From NCBI GenBank assembly GCA_905188195.1, contig CAJJKY010000007.1, forward strand, positions 38,963 to 102,962: DNA of 64,000 nt, written 5' to 3'. Both the position numbers and the translations under genes were made by a program. Source of the DNA: Streptococcus parasanguinis (GTDB lineage: Bacteria > Bacillota > Bacilli > Lactobacillales > Streptococcaceae). How positions within the stretch are numbered: position 1 is the stretch's first letter; each line of letters opens with the position of its first letter. Below are positions 38,359 through 46,835 of this stretch, piece after piece. Below the pieces are notes generated by a model, which did no database searches, had not been told where the DNA came from, and saw only the letters and a list, made by a program, of their open reading frames with translations.

Positions 38359-38381
38359 CAAAAATGAAAAAGAGGTGAAGG

Positions 38382-39317
38382 ATGAATAGGAGAAAAATGA
38401 AGGTTCTGGGACTCTTGTTTCTCGGTTTCTTTCTACTGACAGCTTGTGGAAGTCAAGGAAATGCGGGCAAGCCCCCTTCTAAAAAAGGTCTTAAAATTGT
38501 CACGAGTTTTTATCCCATCTATGCCCTGGTCAAGGAAATCTCTGGCGATCAAAATGACATCTGGATGGTTCAGTCAGGTGCAGGGATCCATGATTATGAA
38601 CCCTCTACCAAAGAAGTGGCCCAGATCTATGATGCGGATGTTTTTGTCTATCATTCTCAGACCCTGGAATCTTGGGCCGGTCGCTTAGATCCCAATCTTC
38701 AAGGTTCCAAGTTGCGAGTGATCGAAGGTAGCCAAGGAATGACCCTTGATAAGGTGGCTGGATTAGAGGATGTCGAGGCTGGTCAGGGAAAAGAAGCCAA
38801 GCACTTGTATGATCCGCATACTTGGTTGGATCCTGTAAAAATCGCAGAGGAAGGAAAGATCATCGCCCAGCGCTTGGGAGAGATTGATCCAAAGAACAAG
38901 GAGCGCTATCAGACCAATGCTCAAAAGCTTGAAAAGCGCTGTGAGGAACTGGTAGCCCGCTACCAGCCTCTCTTTGACAAGGCCAAGCAAAAGACTTTTG
39001 TGACCCAGCATACGGCCTTTTCTTACCTGGCTAAACGCTTTGGTCTCAAGCAGTTAGGGATTGCAGGGATTTCCCCAGAGCAAGAACCGACCGCTCGGCA
39101 ATTGGCCGAGATCCAGCAGTTTGTCAAAGACTACAAGGTGAAAACGATCTTTGTGGAAAAGCACACGTCGTCAAAAGTGGCAGATAGTATCGCCAAGGCA
39201 ACAGGGGCGCGTGTCAAGGTCTTGGATCCACTGGAAGCCGATCCACAAAACGATAAGGATCTATTAGAAAATTTAGAAGAAAATATGGCGACTTTAGCCA
39301 AGGAATTAGAGGAGTAA
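38382..39317 (+). CDS. adcAII: Zinc-binding lipoprotein AdcAII (Lmb-like)
   Basis: Substrate-binding lipoprotein that captures zinc for the Adc ABC transporter; homologues are also called laminin-binding proteins. The 311-residue protein has a lipoprotein signal with lipobox LLTAC (Cys22). The cluster A-I fold has metal ligands in AGIHDYEPS, YDPHTWLDP and TQHTAFSYL. It lacks the His-rich loop of AdcA, which marks it as AdcAII. It is the first gene of the operon with pht, 7 bp upstream. Confidence 0.93.
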   Translation: MNRRKMKVLGLLFLGFFLLTACGSQGNAGKPPSKKGLKIVTSFYPIYALVKEISGDQNDIWMVQSGAGIHDYEPSTKEVAQIYDADVFVYHSQTLESWAGRLDPNLQGSKLRVIEGSQGMTLDKVAGLEDVEAGQGKEAKHLYDPHTWLDPVKIAEEGKIIAQRLGEIDPKNKERYQTNAQKLEKRCEELVARYQPLFDKAKQKTFVTQHTAFSYLAKRFGLKQLGIAGISPEQEPTARQLAEIQQFVKDYKVKTIFVEKHTSSKVADSIAKATGARVKVLDPLEADPQNDKDLLENLEENMATLAKELEE

Positions 39318-39324
39318 ATCAAGA

Positions 39325-42300
39325 ATGAAGAAAAAGGGAACGATTGGAATTGTAGCGACCTTGGGGTTAGGACTCTGTGCCTATGCGCTCAGTCAGCAAC
39401 CACAAGTCAAGGAAGAGAAAAAGAATCAGATTCAGTATTTGCAAGCGGACAAGAAATCGTCAGCGACTTCCTCCAGCAAAAAGGAAGACAGCATCGAAGC
39501 GGTCAATGCCAAGGAAAAGACCCAGGCAGAGCAGATTGTCATCAAGATTACAGATGAAGGCTTTGTCACTTCTCATGGGGATCATTTTCATTACTACAGC
39601 GGCAAGGTTCCATTTGATGCCATCTTTAGTGAAGAGTTGATTTTGCGGGATCCAACTTATCAGCTGCAAGAAGCGGATATCGTGAGCAAGGTCAAGGATG
39701 GCTATATTATCAAACGCGCTGGGAAATACTATCTCTACTTAAAGGATGCCCAACATACAGTCAATGTTCGTTCGATCGAAGAGATCGCTCAGCAACAAAA
39801 GGGTGGCGCTAAAGAAGAAGGGGAAACAGGATCGGTACAGGCTAGCTCCTCTCACAAGGCAGGCAAAACCCGTGACTTTCGTCAACCTAGTCAAGCGCTA
39901 AAAGAAGGAAAGACTCTTGAGATGCTGACGGCTAAGAACTATACAGGTGGTGGTTATCGTACGGACGATGGTTATGTCTTTAGCCCTGGAGATGTCATTT
40001 CAGATACAGGGGACGGCTTTATTGTGCCCCATGGCGGCCATTTCCATTATATTCCAAAGAGTGCCTTATCTGCTGGCGAGTTAGCAGCAGCCCTCTCTGT
40101 CTTAGGTGGTCAAGCTGGCCATCAGGCAGGAAGCTCACACCTAGCTGGAGCAAGCACAGAACAAGGGCAAGGAACTTCAGATCAAGCCTCTCCAAACCTT
40201 GGGAAGCAAGCGAGCAACCAGCCATCAGTCAGTCCAACCAATACACAGACGACACCAACGACTTCTAAACCGGCTACTTCCAAACCGAGTCCAAACCTGA
40301 GCAATCTGATGGAAGAATTGCAGAAAACACCTCTGTCTTCTCGTCATGTGGAGTCTGATGGTTCTGTCTTTGATCCAAGTAAGATTACCAAGTGGACCGA
40401 TCAAGGGATTGTCTACCCTCATGGGGATCATTTCCACTTTATCCCATACAGCTCCCTATCGCCTTTAGAGCGTGAGTTGGCGCGGCAATTCCAGCTGCTT
40501 CGGGCCCAAGGTGCTACTACACCTGCTGAAATAAGTCCAAACCGGCCTTCAAGTCCAAGTACAAAACCAATTGACCATGAGCACGAGCATGAACATGGAG
40601 ATAGTCACGAGCATGAACATGGGGACAGTCATGATCACGAGCACGAAGAGGAGCACGATCATGGTTTCCATGCAGACATGGTCATCAGTAAGGACGAGGA
40701 CGGTTACATGGTCGCTCATGGCAACCACGCTCATTATTTCTATAAAAAGGACCTCTCTCCTCAAGAGATTGCAGCAGCAGAGGCAACTCTGGCAGGTAAG
40801 AAAGAAGAGTCCAAGGGACAGCCACTGACAGATGATGTCGCCAGCTATTCTCGCGATGCCTCAGATGAGGAAAAGATCCAGTACATCAGCAAGACCTACG
40901 GCGTCCCCCGTGAGGCCATTAAGATTTCCAATGGTTTCTTTGTCTTTAACAACCCGGACCAAGAATACGATCCGACCCACATCCACCCTTATGCCGTTCG
41001 TAAGGAACACGTTCGGATTCCGCTTGAGACGGGCAATCCTGAACTAGACTTTATCAATGAACTCTATGCAACAGCCCTTCGTTCAGGAATTTCTCCGTAT
41101 AGCCTTCAGATTGAAAATGGTCAGTTTGTCATCCCGCATGGCGATCACAACCACTACATCAAGGTACGTTCAGTGGGACTAGCAGACTACTTAGCCCACC
41201 GTCTTCCAACCATCCAATCGCCTTACAAAAAAGGAGACTTGAATAAAAAAACAGTAGAGGACAGGGTCAACCAACTTTTAGCAGAAAGCCGGACTCTTTA
41301 CGCTTCTGATCCATTGCAACAAAGACGGATTGAGCTGATCTTGGGTCACTTCTTGGAAAATGTCAAGAGCTTCCCAAGCAACTCAACAGAGGGCTATCTT
41401 GCCAGTCTTAAGCAGGTTGATGAACAATACATCCATGCGACTCAAGCGATCAAACCAAAAGAAGAGACAGCCCTCGATCGTCGATACCAGGAATTGCTGG
41501 AACAAGTGCGCTTGCTAGACACAGAAGCCTTCCAACTGAAGAAGGAAGGGTTGGTCGCACAACTGCAGGAAGCCTATGCTACCAAGGACAGCAAGCGTTT
41601 AGAGCAGGAAGGGAAGCTATTAGAAGCTGTTCAGGAGATGCAAGATCGGACGGGTGTGACCTCGGTCGACTATCTCAAGTACTTCTACCAAAGTTTGAGC
41701 GATGCGCGCTTGACACCAGAACTGCGCACCAAGGCGGCAGATCTAGCCTTGAAACTCTATCGAGCCCAAGCCTTTGAAGAAGCATGGGATGCTAAGGCTC
41801 ACTTTATGGAACTCTACCAAACCAAGCAGGCAATTGACCAGCTCTTCTCTCAAGAAAAAGGCCAAACCTATCCTATTGAAAAAACAGTTTTGGATCAAAA
41901 AGGAAGTCAGGCCCCATCTTATAACTTAGCGGTCTATGATTTCCTCAAGGGATTATATGGAGAGTTGGACAAGGCGACAGAATCCCGTCAACGAACCAGC
42001 ATCCTGACAGGTCTCTCAGAGCAAATCCAGTCGCTCTTGCCACAAGTCGAAGACCAGGCCAAACGAACTGCCTTTGAAGCAAGTTTGGCTCAACTTGGAA
42101 ATGAGACGGATCCAGACAAGGCTATTGCAAGTGGACAAGCTCTGTTACGCGAAATCAGTGACACCATTGAAAAGCAAAAACAAAAGCAAACAGAAGAGCC
42201 TCAGATTGGGGATGTCGCCCTTTATCAACAGCTCTATAACCAATTGATGGCGCTTCACCAACAATTGCAGGAAAAGGGAGCTAGTGATGCGGTATTTGAT

Positions 42301-42591
42301 CGCTTAGAAGCTCTCTTTGACCAATTGGCTAATCCAAAGAGTGATAAAGCAGCCTTACTACAAGCCATCCAAGCCTTCCAGGCAGAATTGGCAGCTGCGC
42401 CATCTGCAAGCGAAGCGGGCAAAGCAGCTACCACAGCTGAAACGCCTGTCCCTACAGAAACTCCGGTGGAAAAAGAAGCAGCAGCTTCAGAAGGAAGTAA
42501 GCCTGCCACAACTGAGACAGAAACAGAGCCTGCAAGCGCAGCTGTAACAGAAGCAAGCACACCAGATACTCCATCTCCTCAGAACCAATAG
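39325..42591 (+). CDS. Polyhistidine triad (Pht family) surface protein
   Basis: A 1088-residue surface zinc-scavenging protein. After a signal-like N-terminus (GTIGIVATLGLGLCAYALS) there are five HxxHxH triads starting at His84, His236, His366, His465 and His605 (HGDHFH, HGGHFH, HGDHFH, HGNHAH, HGDHNH), plus a very His-rich tract at about 418-447. The C-terminal ~450 residues are helical and end in an Ala/Thr/Pro/Glu tail without LPxTG. Pht proteins bind zinc and deliver it to AdcAII; the operon and AdcR boxes agree. Repeat copy 3 follows. Confidence 0.93.
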   Translation: MKKKGTIGIVATLGLGLCAYALSQQPQVKEEKKNQIQYLQADKKSSATSSSKKEDSIEAVNAKEKTQAEQIVIKITDEGFVTSHGDHFHYYSGKVPFDAIFSEELILRDPTYQLQEADIVSKVKDGYIIKRAGKYYLYLKDAQHTVNVRSIEEIAQQQKGGAKEEGETGSVQASSSHKAGKTRDFRQPSQALKEGKTLEMLTAKNYTGGGYRTDDGYVFSPGDVISDTGDGFIVPHGGHFHYIPKSALSAGELAAALSVLGGQAGHQAGSSHLAGASTEQGQGTSDQASPNLGKQASNQPSVSPTNTQTTPTTSKPATSKPSPNLSNLMEELQKTPLSSRHVESDGSVFDPSKITKWTDQGIVYPHGDHFHFIPYSSLSPLERELARQFQLLRAQGATTPAEISPNRPSSPSTKPIDHEHEHEHGDSHEHEHGDSHDHEHEEEHDHGFHADMVISKDEDGYMVAHGNHAHYFYKKDLSPQEIAAAEATLAGKKEESKGQPLTDDVASYSRDASDEEKIQYISKTYGVPREAIKISNGFFVFNNPDQEYDPTHIHPYAVRKEHVRIPLETGNPELDFINELYATALRSGISPYSLQIENGQFVIPHGDHNHYIKVRSVGLADYLAHRLPTIQSPYKKGDLNKKTVEDRVNQLLAESRTLYASDPLQQRRIELILGHFLENVKSFPSNSTEGYLASLKQVDEQYIHATQAIKPKEETALDRRYQELLEQVRLLDTEAFQLKKEGLVAQLQEAYATKDSKRLEQEGKLLEAVQEMQDRTGVTSVDYLKYFYQSLSDARLTPELRTKAADLALKLYRAQAFEEAWDAKAHFMELYQTKQAIDQLFSQEKGQTYPIEKTVLDQKGSQAPSYNLAVYDFLKGLYGELDKATESRQRTSILTGLSEQIQSLLPQVEDQAKRTAFEASLAQLGNETDPDKAIASGQALLREISDTIEKQKQKQTEEPQIGDVALYQQLYNQLMALHQQLQEKGASDAVFDRLEALFDQLANPKSDKAALLQAIQAFQAELAAAPSASEAGKAATTAETPVPTETPVEKEAAASEGSKPATTETETEPASAAVTEASTPDTPSPQNQ
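40576..40664 (+). repeat. His-rich tandem repeat inside the pht gene
   Basis: Repeats of codons for HEHEHGDSH give a run of alternating His/Glu/Asp over about 30 residues (about 418-447). It is probably a flexible zinc-collecting loop, and the near-identical units make copy-number change likely. Confidence 0.8.
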
Positions 42592-42602
42592 AAGATAGAA
42601 AA

Positions 42603-42782
42603 GAGAGTGGGACAGAAATCGGTAATTCGTTAGAATTCGATTTCGTCGTCCCACCTCCGCACAGTTGAGTAGGGCTATAAAAGCTGATGAAATCAGCGTA
42701 GTAGAGCCCACTCAACCACTGCGTCTTGCTCAACAATCCAAAGATAATTAAGAGGCTAGGACTTTTGTCCCAGCCTCTTTTT
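42603..42782 (-). repeat. 176-bp multi-hairpin intergenic repeat, copy 3
   Basis: Same orientation as copy 2 and nearly identical to it, starting 12 bp after the pht stop. Its final hairpin (GGCTAGGAC TTTT GTCCCAGCC plus T-run) would terminate pht transcription. Confidence 0.92.
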
Positions 42783-42818
42783 GCGTTCTAGTGAATAGAA
42801 GAGGTCAGTAGTTGAACC

Positions 42819-44003
42819 TCACTCCTTGTGCTCAAGACGCAGTGGTGAGGTGGTTTCGACTGCTTGTTTCCGCTTGAAAAATGCGGCCATTTGAACCAGG
42901 ATGCGGGGCACCGTCTGCCATTTTTTCCAAGCTTGAAAGCGGGTGTCGATCAGCTGCTTGGCCAAGCGTTCTAGCATCTCCCGCTCGGTTGGATCCAAAT
43001 CCTGGGCATTTTGGAGGATTTCCTTGGACTTAGCTAGCTGCTTGAGATCGGTTAGATCATTGATGGAAGTGATGCCGGCATCTAGAAAAATGCCAAAAAA
43101 GGTGTCAAAAAACTTCTTGCGCTCCTCTGCCGATGTTTCACGAACCCATTGCTTCAAGGTCAGATCGGTCTGTTGGCTATCGGGACTGGTTTCAGAAACG
43201 GTCACAAAGCTGTAGTCCTTGATTTCCCAAGTAAAGGCGTCGTGCTGGGCAAAGCCACCAAAAGCGCGACTCTTGACAATGGTTGTCGGTTCTGGCACTT
43301 CCAACATCATGCCAACGATGGATCCCTGAGGGACAAAGCGGCGAATGTTTGGGGACGTCCGCTGGTAACCTTCGGTTTCGATAATGGCCTTGTTGAGGCC
43401 AGGAGCATCGTAGCTGTAGATCGCGTCGACCCGTTCAAACAAAGAATCAGGTAGATACGAGCAGGCATAGGTCGCAAGGTTGCCCCCTTTGGAGTGACCG
43501 GCCACTAAGAAGCGTCCTTTCGGAAATTCTTTCATGACATGTTGCAGGTAGCTGGCTGCGCGCTTCTGAGCTGGAACATGGTCCATATAGGTCATGTGGA
43601 AGTCTTCCTTCCAGCCGATCAAGGTGTCATCCGTCCCTCTGAAAACGACCAAATACGTATCCAGACTAAGCCGATAGGTCATGGCCGCAAACTGTTTTTG
43701 TACATCGGGATCGTACTCATCGACATAGTTAAGGAGTTTGATGTTCTTAAAGCGCTTTGAACTAGCCAAGTCATCGACTAATTGGAGGTGCTGGTTACTC
43801 ACGATAAAATCGGTAGTCCGGTCGATCAGTTCCATCGCATCAGACAGGCGCACTTGGATCCCTGTTGTATCTCCTTGAGGCACAATGTGTCCAAAGGGCA
43901 GATAGGTCAGCTCTGTCAATGCGAGGACATCCAACTCTTTGAAGGGGCGGTCATATATGGAATCATAAGTCACTTCTTTTAGGTAATCAAAAATAGTCGA
44001 CAT
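42819..44003 (-). CDS. DUF2974 (Mbeg1-like) alpha/beta hydrolase
   Basis: A 394-residue lipase-like protein. The nucleophile elbow is VAGHSKGGNLATYA (GxSxG). It begins STIFDYLKEVTYDSIYDRPF, as DUF2974 proteins do, and has no signal peptide. The substrate is unknown. The ATG at 44001-44003 is chosen because AGGAGG lies about 6 bp upstream, rather than the in-frame ATG 39 bp earlier. It is convergent with pht and divergent from the response-regulator gene. Confidence 0.85.
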   Translation of the reverse strand: MSTIFDYLKEVTYDSIYDRPFKELDVLALTELTYLPFGHIVPQGDTTGIQVRLSDAMELIDRTTDFIVSNQHLQLVDDLASSKRFKNIKLLNYVDEYDPDVQKQFAAMTYRLSLDTYLVVFRGTDDTLIGWKEDFHMTYMDHVPAQKRAASYLQHVMKEFPKGRFLVAGHSKGGNLATYACSYLPDSLFERVDAIYSYDAPGLNKAIIETEGYQRTSPNIRRFVPQGSIVGMMLEVPEPTTIVKSRAFGGFAQHDAFTWEIKDYSFVTVSETSPDSQQTDLTLKQWVRETSAEERKKFFDTFFGIFLDAGITSINDLTDLKQLAKSKEILQNAQDLDPTEREMLERLAKQLIDTRFQAWKKWQTVPRILVQMAAFFKRKQAVETTSPLRLEHKE

Positions 44004-44132
44004 CTGTGCCTCCTGTGTCTTATTTCTTTCAGTATAGCACAAAAATGGATGTAGAAAAAGCGCCTCCTATCAAGAAAGTAGGACCCAGCTTTTCTTTCCC
44101 TCTGAAACAGCCTTTTTCTCTGCTTCTTAATC

Positions 44133-44141
44133 TGTTATAAT
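44133..44141 (+). promoter_or_regulatory. Response-regulator extended -10 promoter
   Basis: TGTTATAAT, 32 bp upstream of the regulator ATG. Confidence 0.6.
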
Positions 44142-44172
44142 AGGAAGAAGAAAAAAAGAAGGAAAGAAAGCC

Positions 44173-44850
44173 ATGCATAAAATTCTCTTAGTGGAAGACG
44201 ATGAAATTATCCGCCAACAGGTCAAACAATTATTGGAACAATGGGGCTATGAAGTGGTTGCAGTAGAGGATTTTATGGATGTCCTCGGGATCTTTGTCGA
44301 AAGTGACCCCCACTTGATTCTCATGGATATTGGCCTGCCTCTCTACAATGGTTACCACTGGTGCCAAGAGATTCGCAAGGTTTCAAAGGTTCCGATCATG
44401 TTTCTTTCTTCACGGGATCAAGCCATGGATATTGTCATGGCCATCAATATGGGTGGAGACGACTTTGTCACCAAGCCTTTTGACCAAAATGTCCTCCTTG
44501 CCAAGGTCCAAGGGCTCTTGCGCCGTTCCTACGAATTTGGGACAGATCAAAATCTGCTGGAGCACCGGGGAGCCATCCTCAATCTCAAGTCCACGGACTT
44601 GGTGTATGAAGGGGAAGTCATCAAGCTGACCAAGAATGAATTTCAGATCCTGCGTGTCCTCTTTGAACATGCAGGCAGTATCGTGGCACGCGATGACATG
44701 ATGAAGGAGCTCTGGAATAGTGACTTCTTTATTGATGACAATACCTTGTCTGTCAATGTGGCCCGCCTTCGTAAGAAATTAGAAGAGGCTGGCTTGTCAA
44801 ACTTCATCGAAACCAAGAAAGGCATCGGTTACGGGTTGACCCATGAATAA
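44173..44850 (+). CDS. OmpR-family response regulator (BceR-type)
   Basis: A 225-residue regulator with a receiver domain (acidic pocket VEDDE, phospho-acceptor in LILMDIGLPLYNG at about Asp52, Lys in FVTKPF) and a C-terminal winged helix (NTLSVNVARLRKKLEEAG). Its gene overlaps the kinase gene by 8 bp and lies in front of a BceAB-type transporter, so it probably senses and answers cell-wall-active peptides. Confidence 0.9.
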   Translation: MHKILLVEDDEIIRQQVKQLLEQWGYEVVAVEDFMDVLGIFVESDPHLILMDIGLPLYNGYHWCQEIRKVSKVPIMFLSSRDQAMDIVMAINMGGDDFVTKPFDQNVLLAKVQGLLRRSYEFGTDQNLLEHRGAILNLKSTDLVYEGEVIKLTKNEFQILRVLFEHAGSIVARDDMMKELWNSDFFIDDNTLSVNVARLRKKLEEAGLSNFIETKKGIGYGLTHE

Positions 44851-45817
44851 ATTTGGAACGATCTTCTGGCAGTATGTGGTATCCCGCAGGCGCCTACTCT
44901 ATCTATTGGTCATCTTTTTGATCGTCGATTTGATCTTTGCCTATCTCTTTCCAGAGACAGGGACGGTTTTCCTCTATGCGACCCTAGTGCTAGGCTTTTT
45001 TGCCTTCTGTGTCTTGATCTGGGATTTCGCCATGACCTTTCGGGACTACCGCAAAGCCGCACTTTATGAGGAAATAGAGGTTGCCTCACCACTGGAACAC
45101 CTCCTTTATGAAAAATACACGGAAGAACAGCAGGCGCGCTTGGAGGAAGGGAAGACAGCCCAGGCCAAGTTCAATGACCTGATGGATTACTATACCCTCT
45201 GGGTTCACCAGATTAAGACGCCCATTGCGGCCAGCCAGCTCTTGGTGCAAGATGTCGAGACGCCCATTGTCAAGCAGCAGATGGAGCAGGAGCTCTTTAA
45301 GATTGACTCCTATGCCAATCTGGTCTTGCAGTACCTGCGACTGGAGAGTTTTCATGATGATCTGGTCTTAAAGCGCGTGTCGGTAGAAGATTTGGTCAAA
45401 GAAGTAGTCCGCAAGTATGCCCTCTTTTTTATCCAAAAGAACTTGACCGTGGATCTGCATGATTTGGAGCAGGAGGTCATCACCGATCGCAAGTGGCTTC
45501 TGGTCATCATCGAGCAGCTCTTATCCAATAGCCTCAAGTACACCAGCACAGGGGGAATTGAAATCTATTTTAAAGACCAGACTCTCTATATAAAAGATAG
45601 CGGGATTGGGATCAAAAATAGCGATGTCCTCCGCGTCTTTGAGCGGGGCTTCTCCGGCTACAATGGCCACCTGACCCAGCAATCCTCAGGGCTGGGGCTC
45701 TATCTGTCTAAGAAAATCGCAGAGCAATTGGGCCACAGGATCACCCTCCATTCAGAGGTCGGTCAAGGCACGACCGTTGCCATTCGCTTTGAAGAAAAGA
45801 AGTTGGTCATGGATTAA
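44843..45817 (+). CDS. Intramembrane-sensing histidine kinase (BceS-type)
   Basis: A 324-residue kinase with two N-terminal membrane segments (about 14-32 and 37-57) separated by only a few residues, so it has no extracellular sensor. The phospho-accepting histidine is in LWVHQIKTPIAA (about residue 120), with N box LLSNSLKYTS and G boxes DSGIGIK and SSGLGLYLS. Kinases of this type take their signal from the partner ABC transporter. Confidence 0.92.
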   Translation: MNKFGTIFWQYVVSRRRLLYLLVIFLIVDLIFAYLFPETGTVFLYATLVLGFFAFCVLIWDFAMTFRDYRKAALYEEIEVASPLEHLLYEKYTEEQQARLEEGKTAQAKFNDLMDYYTLWVHQIKTPIAASQLLVQDVETPIVKQQMEQELFKIDSYANLVLQYLRLESFHDDLVLKRVSVEDLVKEVVRKYALFFIQKNLTVDLHDLEQEVITDRKWLLVIIEQLLSNSLKYTSTGGIEIYFKDQTLYIKDSGIGIKNSDVLRVFERGFSGYNGHLTQQSSGLGLYLSKKIAEQLGHRITLHSEVGQGTTVAIRFEEKKLVMD

Positions 45818-45829
45818 GATTTCCCCATC

Positions 45830-45843
45830 TTACAAAAATGTAA
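45830..45843. promoter_or_regulatory. BceR-type operator upstream of the transporter genes
   Basis: TTACA-AAAA-TGTAA, a perfect inverted repeat matching the TNACA-N4-TGTAA pattern known for BceR-like regulators. It lies about 55 bp upstream of a TACAAT (-10, 45898-45903) and about 90 bp upstream of the small ORF, a suitable place for activation by the adjacent response regulator. Confidence 0.75.
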
Positions 45844-45932
45844 GAAATAAAGGTCAAAATGAAAGGTTAGGTTATGGTAGCCGCCTTTTATTTTTTATAC
45901 AATAGTCTCATCAAATGAAGGAGGTCAAGAAA

Positions 45933-46061
45933 ATGAAACTCTTGAAATGGATGAAACAACTCAAAAAGACTGAGAAACCCTGTAACCAACCCGATCTGGA
46001 AAAGACGGAATTTGGTCTCCAAGTCCTGCAACAAACCCAAGAATTTTTCTTGATCTACTAG
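45933..46061 (+). CDS. 42-residue small peptide in the Bce-type locus
   Basis: An ATG with an excellent ribosome site (AAGGAGG, 8 bp spacing) opens 42 codons ending in TAG at 46059-46061, 15 bp before the transporter ATPase gene. The product is basic at its N-terminus (MKLLKWMKQLKKTEKP), with one Cys and a Gln-rich, aromatic end (TQEFFLIY). No family is recognised. The ribosome site and placement argue that it is translated; it could be a regulatory or signalling peptide of the module. Confidence 0.6.
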   Translation: MKLLKWMKQLKKTEKPCNQPDLEKTEFGLQVLQQTQEFFLIY

Positions 46062-46076
46062 TAAAAGGAGAAAAGT

Positions 46077-46835
46077 ATGTCATTACTAGACGTTCAACAT
46101 ATCAAAAAAATCTACAAAACCCGCTTTCAAGGAACGCAGGTCGAAGCTCTAAAAGATATTCACTTCACTGTTGAAAAAGGAGAATACGTCGCCATCATGG
46201 GGGAATCAGGATCCGGGAAATCCACCCTCCTCAATATCCTAGCCATGCTGGACCAGCCGACAGAAGGACGGGTCTATCTCAATGGCACAGATACCTCAAC
46301 CATCAAGAACAAGGATGCGTCCAGCTTCCGCCGGGAAAAACTTGGCTTCGTCTTTCAAGATTTCAATTTGCTCGATACCTTGTCTGTCAAGGACAATATC
46401 CTCTTGCCACTGGTCCTTTCTCGCAGACCGGTCAAGGAAATGATGAGCAAGGTCGATAGCGTGAGTCGGGAATTGGGCATTCATCAGCTACTTGAAAAAT
46501 ACCCCTACGAAATCTCTGGTGGGCAAAAACAGCGGGTGGCTGTAGCACGTGCTATTATCACTTCTCCAGAAATCCTCCTGGCCGATGAGCCAACAGGGGC
46601 GCTGGATTCCAAGTCTTCAGCTGCTTTGCTGGATGTCTTTGAAGATATCAATACCATGGGCCAAACCATTCTCATGGTGACCCACTCGACAGCAGCGGCA
46701 GCGCGTGCCAAGCGCGTGCTCTTCATCAAGGACGGGATTCTTTACAACCAGATTTTCCGCGGGGAAAAAACAGAGCGTCAGATGTTCCAAGAAATCTCAG
46801 ATACTCTGACGGTCATGGCAAGTGAGGTGGAGTAG
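46077..46835 (+). CDS. ABC transporter ATP-binding protein (BceA-type)
   Basis: A 252-residue ATPase of the MacB/BceA class: Walker A GESGSGKSTLL (about residue 42), Q loop FQDFNLL, signature SGGQKQRVA and Walker B ILLADEPTGALD. Its gene ends exactly where the permease gene begins. With the permease it forms a peptide-antibiotic resistance transporter that also signals to the BceS-type kinase. Confidence 0.94.
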   Translation: MSLLDVQHIKKIYKTRFQGTQVEALKDIHFTVEKGEYVAIMGESGSGKSTLLNILAMLDQPTEGRVYLNGTDTSTIKNKDASSFRREKLGFVFQDFNLLDTLSVKDNILLPLVLSRRPVKEMMSKVDSVSRELGIHQLLEKYPYEISGGQKQRVAVARAIITSPEILLADEPTGALDSKSSAALLDVFEDINTMGQTILMVTHSTAAAARAKRVLFIKDGILYNQIFRGEKTERQMFQEISDTLTVMASEVE

